From contig CM039467.1 of the NCBI GenBank assembly GCA_022414725.1, positions 13,613,037-13,677,036 of the forward strand: a DNA stretch of 64,000 nucleotides. Reading direction: 5' to 3'. The translations under genes were made by a program, and so were the position numbers. Source of the stretch: Microglena sp. YARC. Taxonomy: Eukaryota; Chlorophyta; Chlorophyceae; Chlamydomonadales; Chlamydomonadaceae. Of this stretch, positions 11,401 to 23,900 are shown in pieces. The first letter of the stretch is position 1. Every line of letters starts with the position of its first letter. The notes below the pieces were generated by a model. That model did not search any database. It was not told the origin of the DNA and saw only the letters and a list, made by a program, of their open reading frames with translations.

Positions 11401-13814
11401 CAAGTTGCAAGCTATGGTTGGGTGCCCATGTGGCCTGTTTGGGGAATACATGGAGTACACATCCATAGGAGGTAGAGCTGCAAGGTGTGCAACATGTGCC
11501 ATGTACTTGCATATGTATGCCACATGACACTGCCTAGGCACCCCCATTAAGGCTTGCCTATGTGGGGAGTGCTCATGGTCCCCATGAGGCCTAGCTAGAC
11601 CTTCCCCCCTATATGTAGGTGTAACCTATGCATCCCCCAAGTATGCTTTGTGGCTACCTAGACAAAGCTTGCAACTTGGTCCGATGACTTAACCATTTGA
11701 ACGTCGCACACCGGGAATAGATCACCAGCCTGGCTCTGACCCGAGTTCCGATCTCGCTCCACCACCGAGCCTGGCCTTAGACAAGGAGCTGTCTGAGAAG
11801 ATGCAATTCAAGTTGAGCCCAAGTACTCTTGCTATGATGCAGTATGGAAGATGAAATTCGCCGAAAGCGTCGTTGCCCTTACATAAAAGTGGCGCCATGG
11901 GCCTAAGCTCTGCGCGCCCTACACACACTGTTTTCACCCACCTGCCACAAGCATGCCAGTGCGCCCCGCTGGCTTGAACACCACGCCCGCACAGGACTGC
12001 TTGAAGGGCTGCATGCCAGTAGCAGGGGAGTGAGCATTGCACACATCAAATACCTGCTTTGCTGTTCAGCCCCCCCCCCCACCCCACCCCACACACACAC
12101 ACTGTTTTCACCCACCTGCCACAAGCATGCCAGTGCGCCCGCTGGCTTGAACACCACGCCTGCACAGGACTGCTTGAAGGGCTGCAGTACAGCAGCAGGT
12201 GGGCGAGCATTGCGCACATCAAAGTCCTGCATTGCTGATCAGCCCCCCCCACCCCCTCTAACACGAACACCCTAACATCACCCACCTGCCACAGCCACAG
12301 CCACGCCAGTGCGCCTGACAGGCTCAAACACCACACCGGCACAGGACTGCTTGAGGGCTGCATGCCAGTCGCAGGTGAGTGAGCATTGCACACATCAAAG
12401 ACCTGCTTTGCTGATCAGCCCCCCCCTCCCCCCCCCCCCTCACACACACACACACCATTTTCACCCACCTGCCACAACCACGCCAGTGCGCCCCGCGGGC
12501 TCGAATACCACGCCGGCACAGGACTGCTTGAAGGGCTGCATTACAGCAGCAGGTGAACGAGCATTGCGCACATCAAAGACGCGGAGTGTTGAATCTGAGC
12601 AGGATGCCAACAACAAATTGGGGTCCACTTGGCCCAGGACGATGCGCTCCACTGAAGGGGCGGGCCCAGCACCAGTCAGGGCTGACATAGGAATCTGGGA
12701 GGACGAAGGTCAGGGTCAGGGATTAACAAGCAGTCAGGGATTAACAAGCAGTCAGGGATTAACAAGCAGTCAGGGATTAACAAGCAGTCAGGGATTAACA
12801 AGCAGTCAGGGATTAACAAGCAGCCGGGTTCTGCGCATGGCGTTCAGCGTTGTTTGGGGGGCAGCGCAGCGCACCAAGGTGGCATCGAGTCGCTCAATTT
12901 GCGACCTGTCGCACAAAACACACTTATAGCTTAACCGACCAAACTAATGATTACTGCAAGACCATAAGACACCATTTAACTTCTCAACTTAATTTAATTA
13001 AATTTTAATTAAATTTCTTTAATTTTTCAACTGACCTGTGAGACAGGACCTAGCTACTATTGAATGTGGCTGAACGAGGCATAATAATAACGATTTCTGA
13101 TTTGTATTAAACAAGACACCAAGAGGTCAGTAAGGTTCAGGCCAGAGTTATTTTTCATTTCAGAAAGGGGGTCTTCTAGTAGCGATCAGGGATCTGGTGT
13201 CGTTCAAGGTTGGACTGGAGGTAGGCGGCCGAGGGGGTTGAGAGGAGGGGCTGTAATTTGAATCTCATAGTAGCGGAAGGTTTGGCCAAAACAGGGTTCG
13301 AGGTAGCGATCGCTACAGGTAGCGGAAAAAATCTGGTACTGGCCTTACCATGTTAGAGCACATTTCGTACTGCAGGTCCCAGCAGTACATCATTTCTGGG
13401 TGAGAGCCACCAGCAGCGAAGAGATGTGCTCGTTGGGAGCTCCACTCGAACGCCGTGGGGTGCCCGTGTGCTGGTGGAAGGTGAATGGTCACAGCCTGGA
13501 CAGGAAGGGAAGTTTGGATTAGGGAACGGCAATATGAGTAGGAATGGGTTATGAATTGAGTTAGGAACGGGTTGTGAATGAGCTAGGAATGGGTTATGAA
13601 TGAGTTAGGAATGGGTTATGATTAGGGCCCGGCAATATGATATCATGTCATCATATGATGTTGGCAGTCTGACTAGTCTAAAGCTACCATTTATATAATA
13701 AAATATACATACCTGGAGGGCAGAAGCCATTCGCTGCCTGCCTGGCATAGTGTACGAGCGCCACACACGCACGGCACCATCTGAGGTTAGATTGAATGAC
13801 AATAATGTGGATAA

Positions 13815-13878
<64 letters not shown>

Positions 13879-15748
13879 ATCACTAAACAGTGCCATCCTC
13901 CTACCTGGAGGGCAGTAGCCATTCGCTGGCTGCCTGGCATGGTGTATGAGCGCCACACACGCACGGCACCATCTGAGGAGCCACACAGTAGCACGGGGCC
14001 ACTGGCCTCGTTTAGCTGCCTCAGAAAAGTGACGTGGGTGGGAAGGACCCGGTGGTCTTGCAAGGGGGCACCTGGGATCAGACAGGAGATTTTCGTTTTG
14101 AATTTTAATTTGAAGTTTTCAATTTGAATAGGCCGGTGGAATGGGTGGGAAGGACCCCGGGGGACTTGCAAGGGGGCATCTTAAATTAGGCAGAGATTAG
14201 ATCTTCAGTTTTGAAGTTGAATAGGCTGGTGGCGTGGGTGGGAAGGACCCGGGGGTCTTGCAAGGGGGCACATGGGATCAGGCAGGAGATCTTCATTTTG
14301 AATTTAAAGTTTAGAATTTGAATATGCTGGTGAAATGGGTGGGAAGGACCAGGGGTCTAGCAAGGGGGCACCTGGGATTAGGCAGATCGTACATTTTTTA
14401 TTTGGATTTGAATAGGAAGGTGACATGTGCTGGTTGCATGGAAGGCATTCATGAATGACATTTCATTGTTGTTAGTGATGCGCATGGAGCCCTTTGAGTT
14501 GGCGTGTGCATCGCGATGGGGTGGAAGCAGAGTACCGTCACGCTTTCCCCCCGCCCCCCCCCCCCATGCACACCCACAGTTTCCACATCCACCTTCCACC
14601 AAGTCTCGCAGAAATACAGTTTATTCCATCGTCCCTTGATCAACTTACTAGCACAACAAGACAAAGGGCTCACCTTAGGTTGCGTGGACATGTCATTGAA
14701 GTAAGTGGTGCACATGATCCCTGAGTCGGTGGTTTAATGTTATTTTAACTACTTCTGAAGTATGACATACCGGTTTGGGGATATTGTAATTCATGAGGAG
14801 TCGATGTAATGAGTGGTGCGAATGAAGCCCTTTTCGTTGGTGGTTTTATTTTAACTAATTGTGAAGTATGAGTAACTGGTATGGGCAAATTATAATACAT
14901 GTTTTGTCAACTCACCATTGGTTGCGTGGAAGGCGTTGATGCATGACGTGTCGTTGTAGTTAGTGATGCGCATGAATCCCTTAGAATCGGCAATGCACAC
15001 TATGGGGTAGTAGGGATGGAAGCAGAGTGCCGTCATGCTACCACACCCAGTCTCCACGCTGAACACTTGGTCGCGCAGCTTGGGCACTGTCATGGCCTTG
15101 CAACGAGCTACCCCTGCCTCAATCTCGTGCAGGCGTTGGGAGCGGCGGTTGGAGTCTGGGAGTGCGGTCCATGGGGTGACTGCTAAGCCCTCGGTCTCAC
15201 GCCATGCACTGGCCTGAAGGGTGGGGTACGGTGGGGTGGGGTGTGTGGTGGTGGTGGTGGTGGTGGTGGATGCGGTATGCGAGCTACCCCTGCCTCAATC
15301 TCGTGCAGGCGTTGGGAGCGGCGGTTGGAGTCTGGGAGTGCAGTCCATGGGGTGACTGCTGAGCCCTCGGTCTCACGCCATGCACTGGCCTAAAGGGTGG
15401 GGTGTGTGTGTGGGGTGGGGGCTAGGGTGTGGGGGGGTATGAGTGTGAGTGTGAGGATCTGTCAATTTGGTGACTGCTGAGCTGTCGGTCTCACGCTATT
15501 CAATGGCCTTAAGGGTGGGGGTGTATGGTGTATGGTGGTGGTGGTGGTGGTGGTGTGTGTGTGTGTGTGTGTGTGTGGCGGGGGGGGGGGGGGATGGGGT
15601 ATGCGAGCTATCCCTGCCTCAATCGCGTGTAGGCGTTGGGAGCGGCGGTTGGAGTCTGGAAGCACCGTCCATGGGGTGACTGCTGAGCCCTCGGTCTCGT
15701 GCCATGCACTGAAGGGTGTGTGTGTGTATGGTGGTGTGTGTGTGTGCT

Positions 15749-15779
<31 letters not shown>

Positions 15780-18700
15780 GGGTATGAGTGTGAGAGTGAA
15801 AATCTGTCAATGGGGTGACTGCTGAGCTGTCGGTCTCACGCTATTCACTGGCCTTAAAGGTGGGAGTGTATGGTGGAGATGTGTGGGGTGTGGGGGTGTA
15901 AAGGTGTGGGGGTGGGGTGTGTGTGTGTGTGTGTGGGTGGGTGTGGGTGGTGGGGGGGGGGGATATGGGGTATGCGAACTATCCCTGCCTCAATCGCGTG
16001 TAGGCGTTGGGAGCGGCGGTTGGAGTCTGGAAGCACGGTCCATGAGGTGACTGCTGAGCCCTTGGTCTCGTACCATGCACTGAAGTGTGTGTGTGTGTGG
16101 TGTGTGTGTGTGGTGTGTGTGTGTGGTGGTGTGTGTGTGGGGGGGGGGGGGGGGGGGAAGGGGGGTATGAGTGCGAGTGTGAGGATTTGTCAATGGGGTG
16201 ACTACTGCGCCGTCAGTCTCACGCCATGCACTGGCCTGAAGGGTGGGGGTGGGGGTGAGGATGTGGGGTGAGGATGAGGAGTGGGGGGTGGGGGGAAGAT
16301 GTGGGGTGAGGAGGACGCAAACACCACCACCAACAACGCACACATACCACCATCACCACCAACGCACGCACTCACCACCAGTGCACGAACACGCACCACC
16401 GGTTTCACCATCGGGTCTAACACGGGTCTGGAGAAGTTGTCACAACACCACCACCAAAGCACACACAAACAACCACCACCAAGACACGCACCACCAACAC
16501 CACCAATGCACACACACACCACCAACACCAACGCACGCACACACCACCCGTCTCACCATCGGCTCCAACATGGGTCAGGAGAAGTTGTCACACCACCACC
16601 ACCAACGCACCCACCCACTACCAACGCACACACCCCACCACCAACGCACCCACCCACTACCAACGCACCCACCCACTACCAACGCACACACCCCACCAAC
16701 AACGCACCCACCCACTACCAACGCACACACCCCACCACCAACGCACACACCCACTACCAACGCACACTCCCCACCACCAACGCACCCACCCACTACCAAC
16801 GCACCCACCCCACCAACAACGCACCCACCCACTACCAACGCACACACCCCACCACCAACGCACACACCCACTACCAACGCACACACCCCACCACCAACGC
16901 ACACACCCACTACCAACGCACACACCCCACCACTAACGCACCCACCCACTACCAACAGACCCACCCCACCACCAACGCACACACCCACCACCACCACCAA
17001 CAACGCACGCACACAAAAACCACCAACGCACACACCCCACCACCAACGCACCCACCCACTACCAACTCACCCACCCCACCACCAACGCACCCACCCACCA
17101 CCACCACCACCAACGCACGCACACAAAAAACCACCAACGCACACATAAACCACCACCACCAACGCACGCACACCACCAACGCACCCACCCACCACCACCA
17201 ACACCGCACGCACACCCACCACCATCACCTATGCACACACCCACCACCACCACCAACGCACACACACACACCACCCCCAACGCTCACACACCACCGGTCT
17301 CACCAAAGGCTCAAACATGAGTCTGGAGAAGTTGACACACCACCACCACCACCACCACCAACCCACACACAAATCACCACCACCAACGCAGACACAACAC
17401 CACCACCAACGCACACACAACACCACCAACGCACACACAACATCACCAACGCACACACAACATCACAAACACACCAACAACAACAACAACGCACCACCAC
17501 CACCCCTAACGCTCACACACCACCAGCCTCACCATAGGCTCCAGCATGGGTCTGGAGAAATAATCGCTGCTGCACTTATAAATGAGCGACGGTGGGAGGG
17601 GCTCCGAGAACGAGGGGGGGCCCGGTGAGGAAGAGGGTGTTACTGTAGCTTGAGGGGTGGCCATCGATGGAGTGGAGCCGGGTATTTGTCCAATGGGAGA
17701 AGATGCAAGCGGTGGCTGGCTGCTGTAACTGGTGCCCATCCCCCCGTTGGCGGCGCCCATGCCCGTTGAGTCGGATAAGCGTGAGAAGTCCATATTGAAA
17801 GAGGGCATTTCATCGTTGGGGCCTGCGGTGGGTGGGTCGTAGGTGGTGGGTTGTAGGTGGTGGGCTGCAGGTGGTGGGCTGCAGGTGGGGAGGATTTGGG
17901 TGGATGGGTCCTAGGTGGTAGGTCGTAGGTTAAAGGTGGTAGGTGGTGGGTTGTAGGTGTGAGGTGTGAGTGTGGGGTGTGGGTGTGAGGTGTGGGTGTG
18001 GGGTATGGGTGAGGTCTCGACTCACCTTGCATGGATCTCAACAGGTAGAGGTGGCGGCTGAACTCGTGCTCCTGCTGCCTGAATGAACTACGCGGGTTGA
18101 GCTGATGGGGTGTGTGGGGTGTGGGTGTGGGTGTGGGGTATGGGTGAGGTCTCGACTCACCTTGCATGGATCTCAACAGGTAGAGGTGGCGGCTGAACTC
18201 GTGCTCCTGCTGCCTGAATGGACTACGCGGGTTGAGCTGATGGGGTGTGTGGGGTGTGGGTGTGGGGTGTGGGTGTGAGGTGTGGGTGTGGGGTATGGGT
18301 GAGGTCCCGACTCACCTTGCATGGATCTCAACAGGTAGAGGTGGCGGCTGAACTCGTGCTCCTGCTGCCTGAATGGACTGCGCGGGTTGAGCTGATGGGG
18401 TGTGTGGGGTGTGGGTGTGGGGTGTGGGTGTGGGGTATGGGTGAGGTCCCGACTCACCTTGCATGGATCTCAACAGGTACAGGTGGCGGCTGAACTCGTG
18501 CTCCTGCTGCCTGAATGGACTAGACGGGCTGCCAATGAGCGGTGGTGAAAAGGCTGAACCAGGGGCGGAACCGACTGCATGAGAAGCTGAGTTGGCCACA
18601 GACGCGCTGGTGGGGCGTGGATGGATGATTCCTTTCCAGGTGCGAGACCGCAAGCCAAAGGAGGCACCTACGGTGTGCAGTGTGCAGTGGTCAGTGGTCA

Positions 18701-20945
18701 GTGTGCGGTGTGCAGTGGTCAGTGGTCAGTGTGCGGTGTGCAGTGTGCAGTGGTCAGTGTGCAGTGGTCAGTGGTCAGTGTGCAGTGGTCAGTGTGCAGT
18801 GGTCAGTGTGCAGTGGTCAGTGTGCAGTGGTCAGTGGTCAGTGTGTGGTGTGCAGTGGTCAGTGTGCAGTGGTCAGTGGTCAGTGTGCAGTGTGCAGTGG
18901 TCAGTGGTCAGTGTGCGGTGGTCAGTGTGCAGTGTGCAGTGGTCAGTGTGCGGTGTGCAGTGTGCAGTGGTCAGTGGTCAGTGTGCGGTGTGCAGTGTGC
19001 AGTGGTCAGTGTGCAGTGGTCAGTGTGCGGTGTGCAGTGTGCAGTGGTCAGTGGTCAGTGTGCGGTGTGCAGTGGTCAGTGTGCAGTGGTCAGTGGTTAG
19101 TGTGCGGTGTGCGGTGGTCAGTGTGCAGTGGTCAGTGTGCGGTGTGCAGTGGTCAGTGGTCAGTGTGCGGTGGTCAATGTGCAGTGGTCAGTGTGCAGTG
19201 GTCAGTGGTCAGTGTGCGGTGTGCAGTGGTCAGTGTGCAGTGGTCAGTGGTCAGTGTGCGGTGTGCAGTGGTCAGTGTGCAGTGGTCAGTGTGCGGTATG
19301 CAGTGGTCAGTGGTCAGTGTGCGGTGGTCAGTGTGCAGTGGTCAGTGTGCAGTGGTCAGTGTGCGGTGTGCAGTGGTCAGTGTGCAGTGGTCAGTGTGCG
19401 GTGTGCAGTGGTCAGTGGTCAGTGTGCGGTGTGCAGTGTGCAGTGGTCAGTGTGCGGTGTGCAGTGGTCAGTGTGCAGTGGTCAGTGTGCGGTGTGCAGT
19501 GGTCAGTGGTCAGTGTGCAGTGTGCAGTGTGCAGTGGTCTGTGTGCGGTGTGCAGTGGTCAGTGGTCAGTGTGCGGTGATTTTCTTTGAAGGATTTGGGC
19601 CTAATGATTAATTATTATATTTGTATTTTGGCCCCAGGATTTTCCAAAGGATTTTTGCACAAGCTGTAATTATCGCTGCACATCGTAAGCCTACCAAGCC
19701 AAAGGAAGCACCTACCATGTGCAGTGTGTGGCGTGCAGTGATTTTCCCACGGATTTTGGCCTAAGGATGCTCCAAAGGATTTCAGCCTAAGGGTTTTAGC
19801 TTAAAGATGTTCTTGAGGATTTTAATCTAAGGATTTGGGTATACACTTTAAATATTGACAGTGCTCGATGCCAAGGTCTGGGGGTTGAGGAGATGAAAAC
19901 ATCAAATATCGATCTGCACGATATTGCTTACATTCTTTTAGGGCCATGACTTTTCTATAGCGGCGATTTGGGCTAAAACGGGGTCAAAAGTAGCGATCGC
20001 CATAAAGCGAGGAAACACTTCCCTGGCACGTGTTTTCTACCGCCGTAAGACAGGGCTCCCTTAACACCACGCCCCACCAGGTGTTACAATTACTTTAGCA
20101 CCTTCAGCCTGGCTAAATCAGATGCCCAGAACAACTGAAATGTGTGGTAGCACAGTGGCTGGCTCAAGGAGGGACCTAGAAGCTGCTTAGACAATCCGGA
20201 AAGAAGACCCTGGCTTGCATGTTACCAGTTTCATGTTTTCAACCTTTCCGTGTGTATGTTACAGTCCAGGGGTAGGCCAAATAGGCTAAAGAGACTTGCC
20301 CAGCCGTGACAGGAAGGGCTAAAAATAAAAAGCATTGATGAACTGAACCCCAAACAATTGTTTTGACGACAGGGGCCCTGATAAATGTAGGCTGCTGCCA
20401 GGCCAACGATCTGCTATGCCACTCCCATAAATATAGACAGGCTTTATCCTGTTTTGACAAATGGCTCCAAGGCATGATAGAGCTCGTTTTAATGATTAAG
20501 GTGCGGGGTTTGAAGCCATTGCTCCTGCCATTGCCATTGTCGTTGCTGCCGTTGCTGCTGCTGCTAGGCCCAACATTGGGCATCTTTAACTCCCCCCCAC
20601 CCCCCACCCCCTCGTCCCTCATCCCCCCCCCCCGCCCCGCACAAACACACGCATATCTCCTCCCCTTCCTCATCTAATCCCCTTCTTACCTTTGCTGTTT
20701 GACATGGGGGAGCTGCCGCCATTGCTGCTGCCGTTGCTGCTGCTACTGCTGCCGCTGCTACCATTGCTGATACTACTGCTAGGCTCACCATCAGGCATCT
20801 CTACCTCCCCCACCCCCACCCCACCCGCACAAACACACACATTTCTTCTCTCCTTCCTCTTCTAATGCCCTTCTTACCTCAGCTGCTTGAGATGGGGAGC
20901 TGCTGCAATTGCTGCTGATACAAGGCCTAACATTGGGCATCTCTA

Positions 20946-20977
<32 letters not shown>

Positions 20978-23900
20978 CCGTCCCTCATTACCCCCGTCCG
21001 GCACAAACACACACATTTCTTCTCCCCTTCCTGATCTAATCCCCTTCTTACCTCGACTGTTGGACATGGGGGAGCTGCTGCCATTGCTGCTGCTACTAGG
21101 CCCACCATCTGCCACGGCTCCAAAGCCACCCACGAAGTTAAGCTCGTACTGAGCGATTCGAAGTACATCCCGACCAAGCTTGGCTACCTGGGGGGGGCAC
21201 AGTTGTGCAGTCGTGGACTTCGTGTATTCTCATGAAGCTAGGAAGTCTATGGGCTTGCTGCTGCTCTGATCATGGTAATGATAACGGCTGGTTGGGTGTG
21301 ATGTTAAGGGAGCCCGTCGTACGCGGGTGGGGAGCGGTCTTCTACCTCAACTGGACAAGCTACCATCGCGGTTGACAAGGACCTGCAATGCCAAGAGCGA
21401 CCGAAGGGGGAATTGAACCCCGGACTCTTCATCCTCAAAGTGATTTGGTCTACCACTAGACCAATGTATATCACTGAAAGGGGCTTGCTGCTGCTCTGAC
21501 TAACGTGAAGTAAGTAAATTAAGTAAGTTATAACTTGTATTTGTTTAATTTTTGTCATTTAGTCATTTGAGGATGGGACACTATAAGCTAGGAGGTATAT
21601 CGGCTTGCTGATGACTTTGGAGAATTGGAGAGAGCTCTTATAAACACGCTCTCAAAATCATACACTCTCTCAAATATGGGAACAAAAAATCATAGATTTC
21701 TGTGTAACCATATTTAGAGAGAGTGTTTGCAAGTGCTCTCTCTAAATATGGTTACACAAAGTCTATGATTTTTTTTGCCAGATTTGAGAGAGCACTTAAT
21801 TGAAGTAAGTAAATTTTAACTTGCATTTGCATATTTTTGGACATGCTGATGTTCTGACTTACCTGAATTAAGTTTCTTATATCTTGTACATTTTTTTTTT
21901 GTTATTTGGTCAGTTGGCCATGGAACGCAGTAAGCTAGGAAGCATATCTAGGGGCCGGCTATGTTAAATAATATAAGTGAATAAATAATATTATATAATA
22001 TTAGTCGGACGAGCCATCTCACCAGAATTTCGAATTTATTTGAAAAACTAATATTATTGTGACACAATAATAATGTTAGTTCATATTAGTTGCCGTTCCC
22101 TAAGAATATCTACTAGTTGCCTTGCTATTTTGTTTAAAACTGTTGCGAGGGGGGGGGGGGGGGGGGGGGGGGGGGACGTACTCAATCCAAGTCGACGATG
22201 TGTTGAAAGTGACTAGATCGTTCAATTGTGTATCAGACGTCAACTGCTGGACAGAGTCACCCAAGCAGTGGGATGGGACGATCCTGCCATACAGTATGCA
22301 AACTCCCAGTATGGGTCCTGTAAGATCATCTTGTCAAAGTCGTTCAGCCACTTTGGGTAAGCTGGTCCCGCCAACAGACATAGACGGGAAAAGGCAGTCT
22401 CTAGTGGGCCCCCTTTCTAAAATGCTCAAGTACCTGCCAATTCCTCTGGTAAGCTATTACCGCCCAAAGACATGGGCGGGCTACCTCAGACTTTGAGTAC
22501 CGCCCAGAGGAATTGGCCGGTACTTGGTGTCTTTCTCTGTCTTTCTACTATTATTGATTACTAAAAATCTGGCATCAAACTAATGTCTTTTTGTGGTTCA
22601 GCCACTGAGACAAGATGACCTTACAGGACCCAGACTGGGAGTTTGCAGCAGGGTAGTACTAAGCGCGCGCGGCAGCGCGGCGCCGCGCTGCTTTTTTGAG
22701 CCCCTCTGTGCGTTTCGCGCAGTTTTTTCACCCCCCTGAGGGCGCAGCACGCAGTTTTTGTGCTATTTGCACTAAAAAGCGCTGACCAATTTGACGTTTG
22801 TGCGCTTGAAGCGCTGACCAATTTGGCAAGAAGAAGTACCCTGGTTTGCATACTGTAATCGAAAGAACCACGGGAAGGAAGAGCATCGGGCGCGTGACAT
22901 TTTCATGGGTTTGTGGATGATGGGGGGCAGAAAACAATGTATGACCCCATGCCCCAAAAATGTAGAGCTTGTTGAGAGGATGAAGAATCTGGTCTTCTTC
23001 TTTTTTGCCCAGTAGTAAAAACGTTGTGGGCCTTCCAAGTTTGGGAAGCAGGGTGGGGTAGAAGGAATTGCTGTTTTTTAATAAAATTAGGTACTTCGTG
23101 GATTTTTGTCTGACCATAAGAATGAGATGGGAGTTGAACTAGGTCGTTCCTCTACTTCAGACCAGTCCATTGGTGCTATTAGGGCAGCCCCCGCCCAACC
23201 CCAACCCCCAACACAACTCAACGCTAGCAGTACAAAACGAGGAAGTACAGGGGGGGGGGGGGGGCGGGCTGCATAACTTGACCATACCAAGTCTTACCTT
23301 GGGCGATGGATCTAGTGCTAACATCTGAATTGACTCCAGCAACGCTGAGTAGGTGCTGGACATCCGGGATGCCGGCGACGTTGCATTGGCCCCAGTAGCG
23401 CCATTCTCAACTGGAGTAGCACCGTTTGCACCAGCACCAGCAGGAGTGCTGCTCGATGCCTGCGCAGCCGCTTGCTTGGTGTCGCTGCCCACACCCTGCT
23501 GCCCCTGTCCCTGCTGCTGCTGCTGGGGGGAGTTACCTGACTGCTGCTGTTGTGCGTTACTCTGCTGGCTGCTGTGTTGTCCATTGGACTGCATGACTGG
23601 CACCTCCTCGAAGGGGGAGGAGGTGGCCCCCCCACTGCTGGTTGTAGCTTCACCGTCAGCAGAGTTCATCGACACATCCGCACTGGTGGGGTAGGGCTTG
23701 CCGCTGGGGCCATTGGCTGAGGGGATGAAGCCAGCACTGTTTCGCACAAACGTTGACAGCTTGTGCTGCTGTTGCTTCAGTGCATCTTGCACTTGGGTCG
23801 AGTGCCCCCGCACAAAGCGCGCGTACAGCACTGCTAGTTCACAGCGCACCAGCACGCTGGGGTCGTACACCACCTGAGAGGGCGGGAGAACAGGGGGGTT

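Larger units (their letters stand above)
8684..11921 (+). mobile_element. Composite Tc1/mariner transposon
   Basis: A transposase gene lies between two directly repeated 759/760-bp elements (8686-9444 and 11160-11919). The outer ends are TA|GGGTCCCCAAAG (TA at 8684-8685) and GCGCGCCC|TA (11920-11921), fitting the TA target duplication of the Tc1/mariner superfamily. The insertion interrupts the exon 12 echo array: array text resumes directly at 11922 (cacacactgttttcaccc). It lies opposite to RAPTOR transcription inside intron 12. Confidence 0.85.
21188..23297. other. RAPTOR intron 5: fold-back elements, no exon echo seen
   Basis: Contains the tRNA-like block (21395-21475), a hairpin element (21665-21792), a fold-back element (22291-22652), a G-run (22149-22175) and a GC-rich palindrome (22664-22692). 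The module gggcttgctgctgctctgac occurs at 21252 and 21481 with degenerate copies later. No coding region is supported. Confidence 0.7.

Noticed and set aside
8686..11919. LTR retrotransposon, because of long direct flanking repeats
   Set aside because: No gag/pol, no TG...CA ends or primer site; the repeats have inverted ends with TA on each side and the internal gene is a DDE DNA transposase.
16243..17537. Long Thr/Pro/His frames of 301 and 418 codons
   Set aside because: Translation of CA/CCA minisatellite in intron 8; no start context or homology.
18592..19611. 339-codon plus-strand frame with VSGQCAV repeats
   Set aside because: Read from the heptamer array, opposite to RAPTOR and open in all three frames.
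21395..21475. Functional tRNA gene (UUG anticodon)
   Set aside because: The acceptor stem does not pair and the anticodon stem is weak; only the promoter boxes are convincing.
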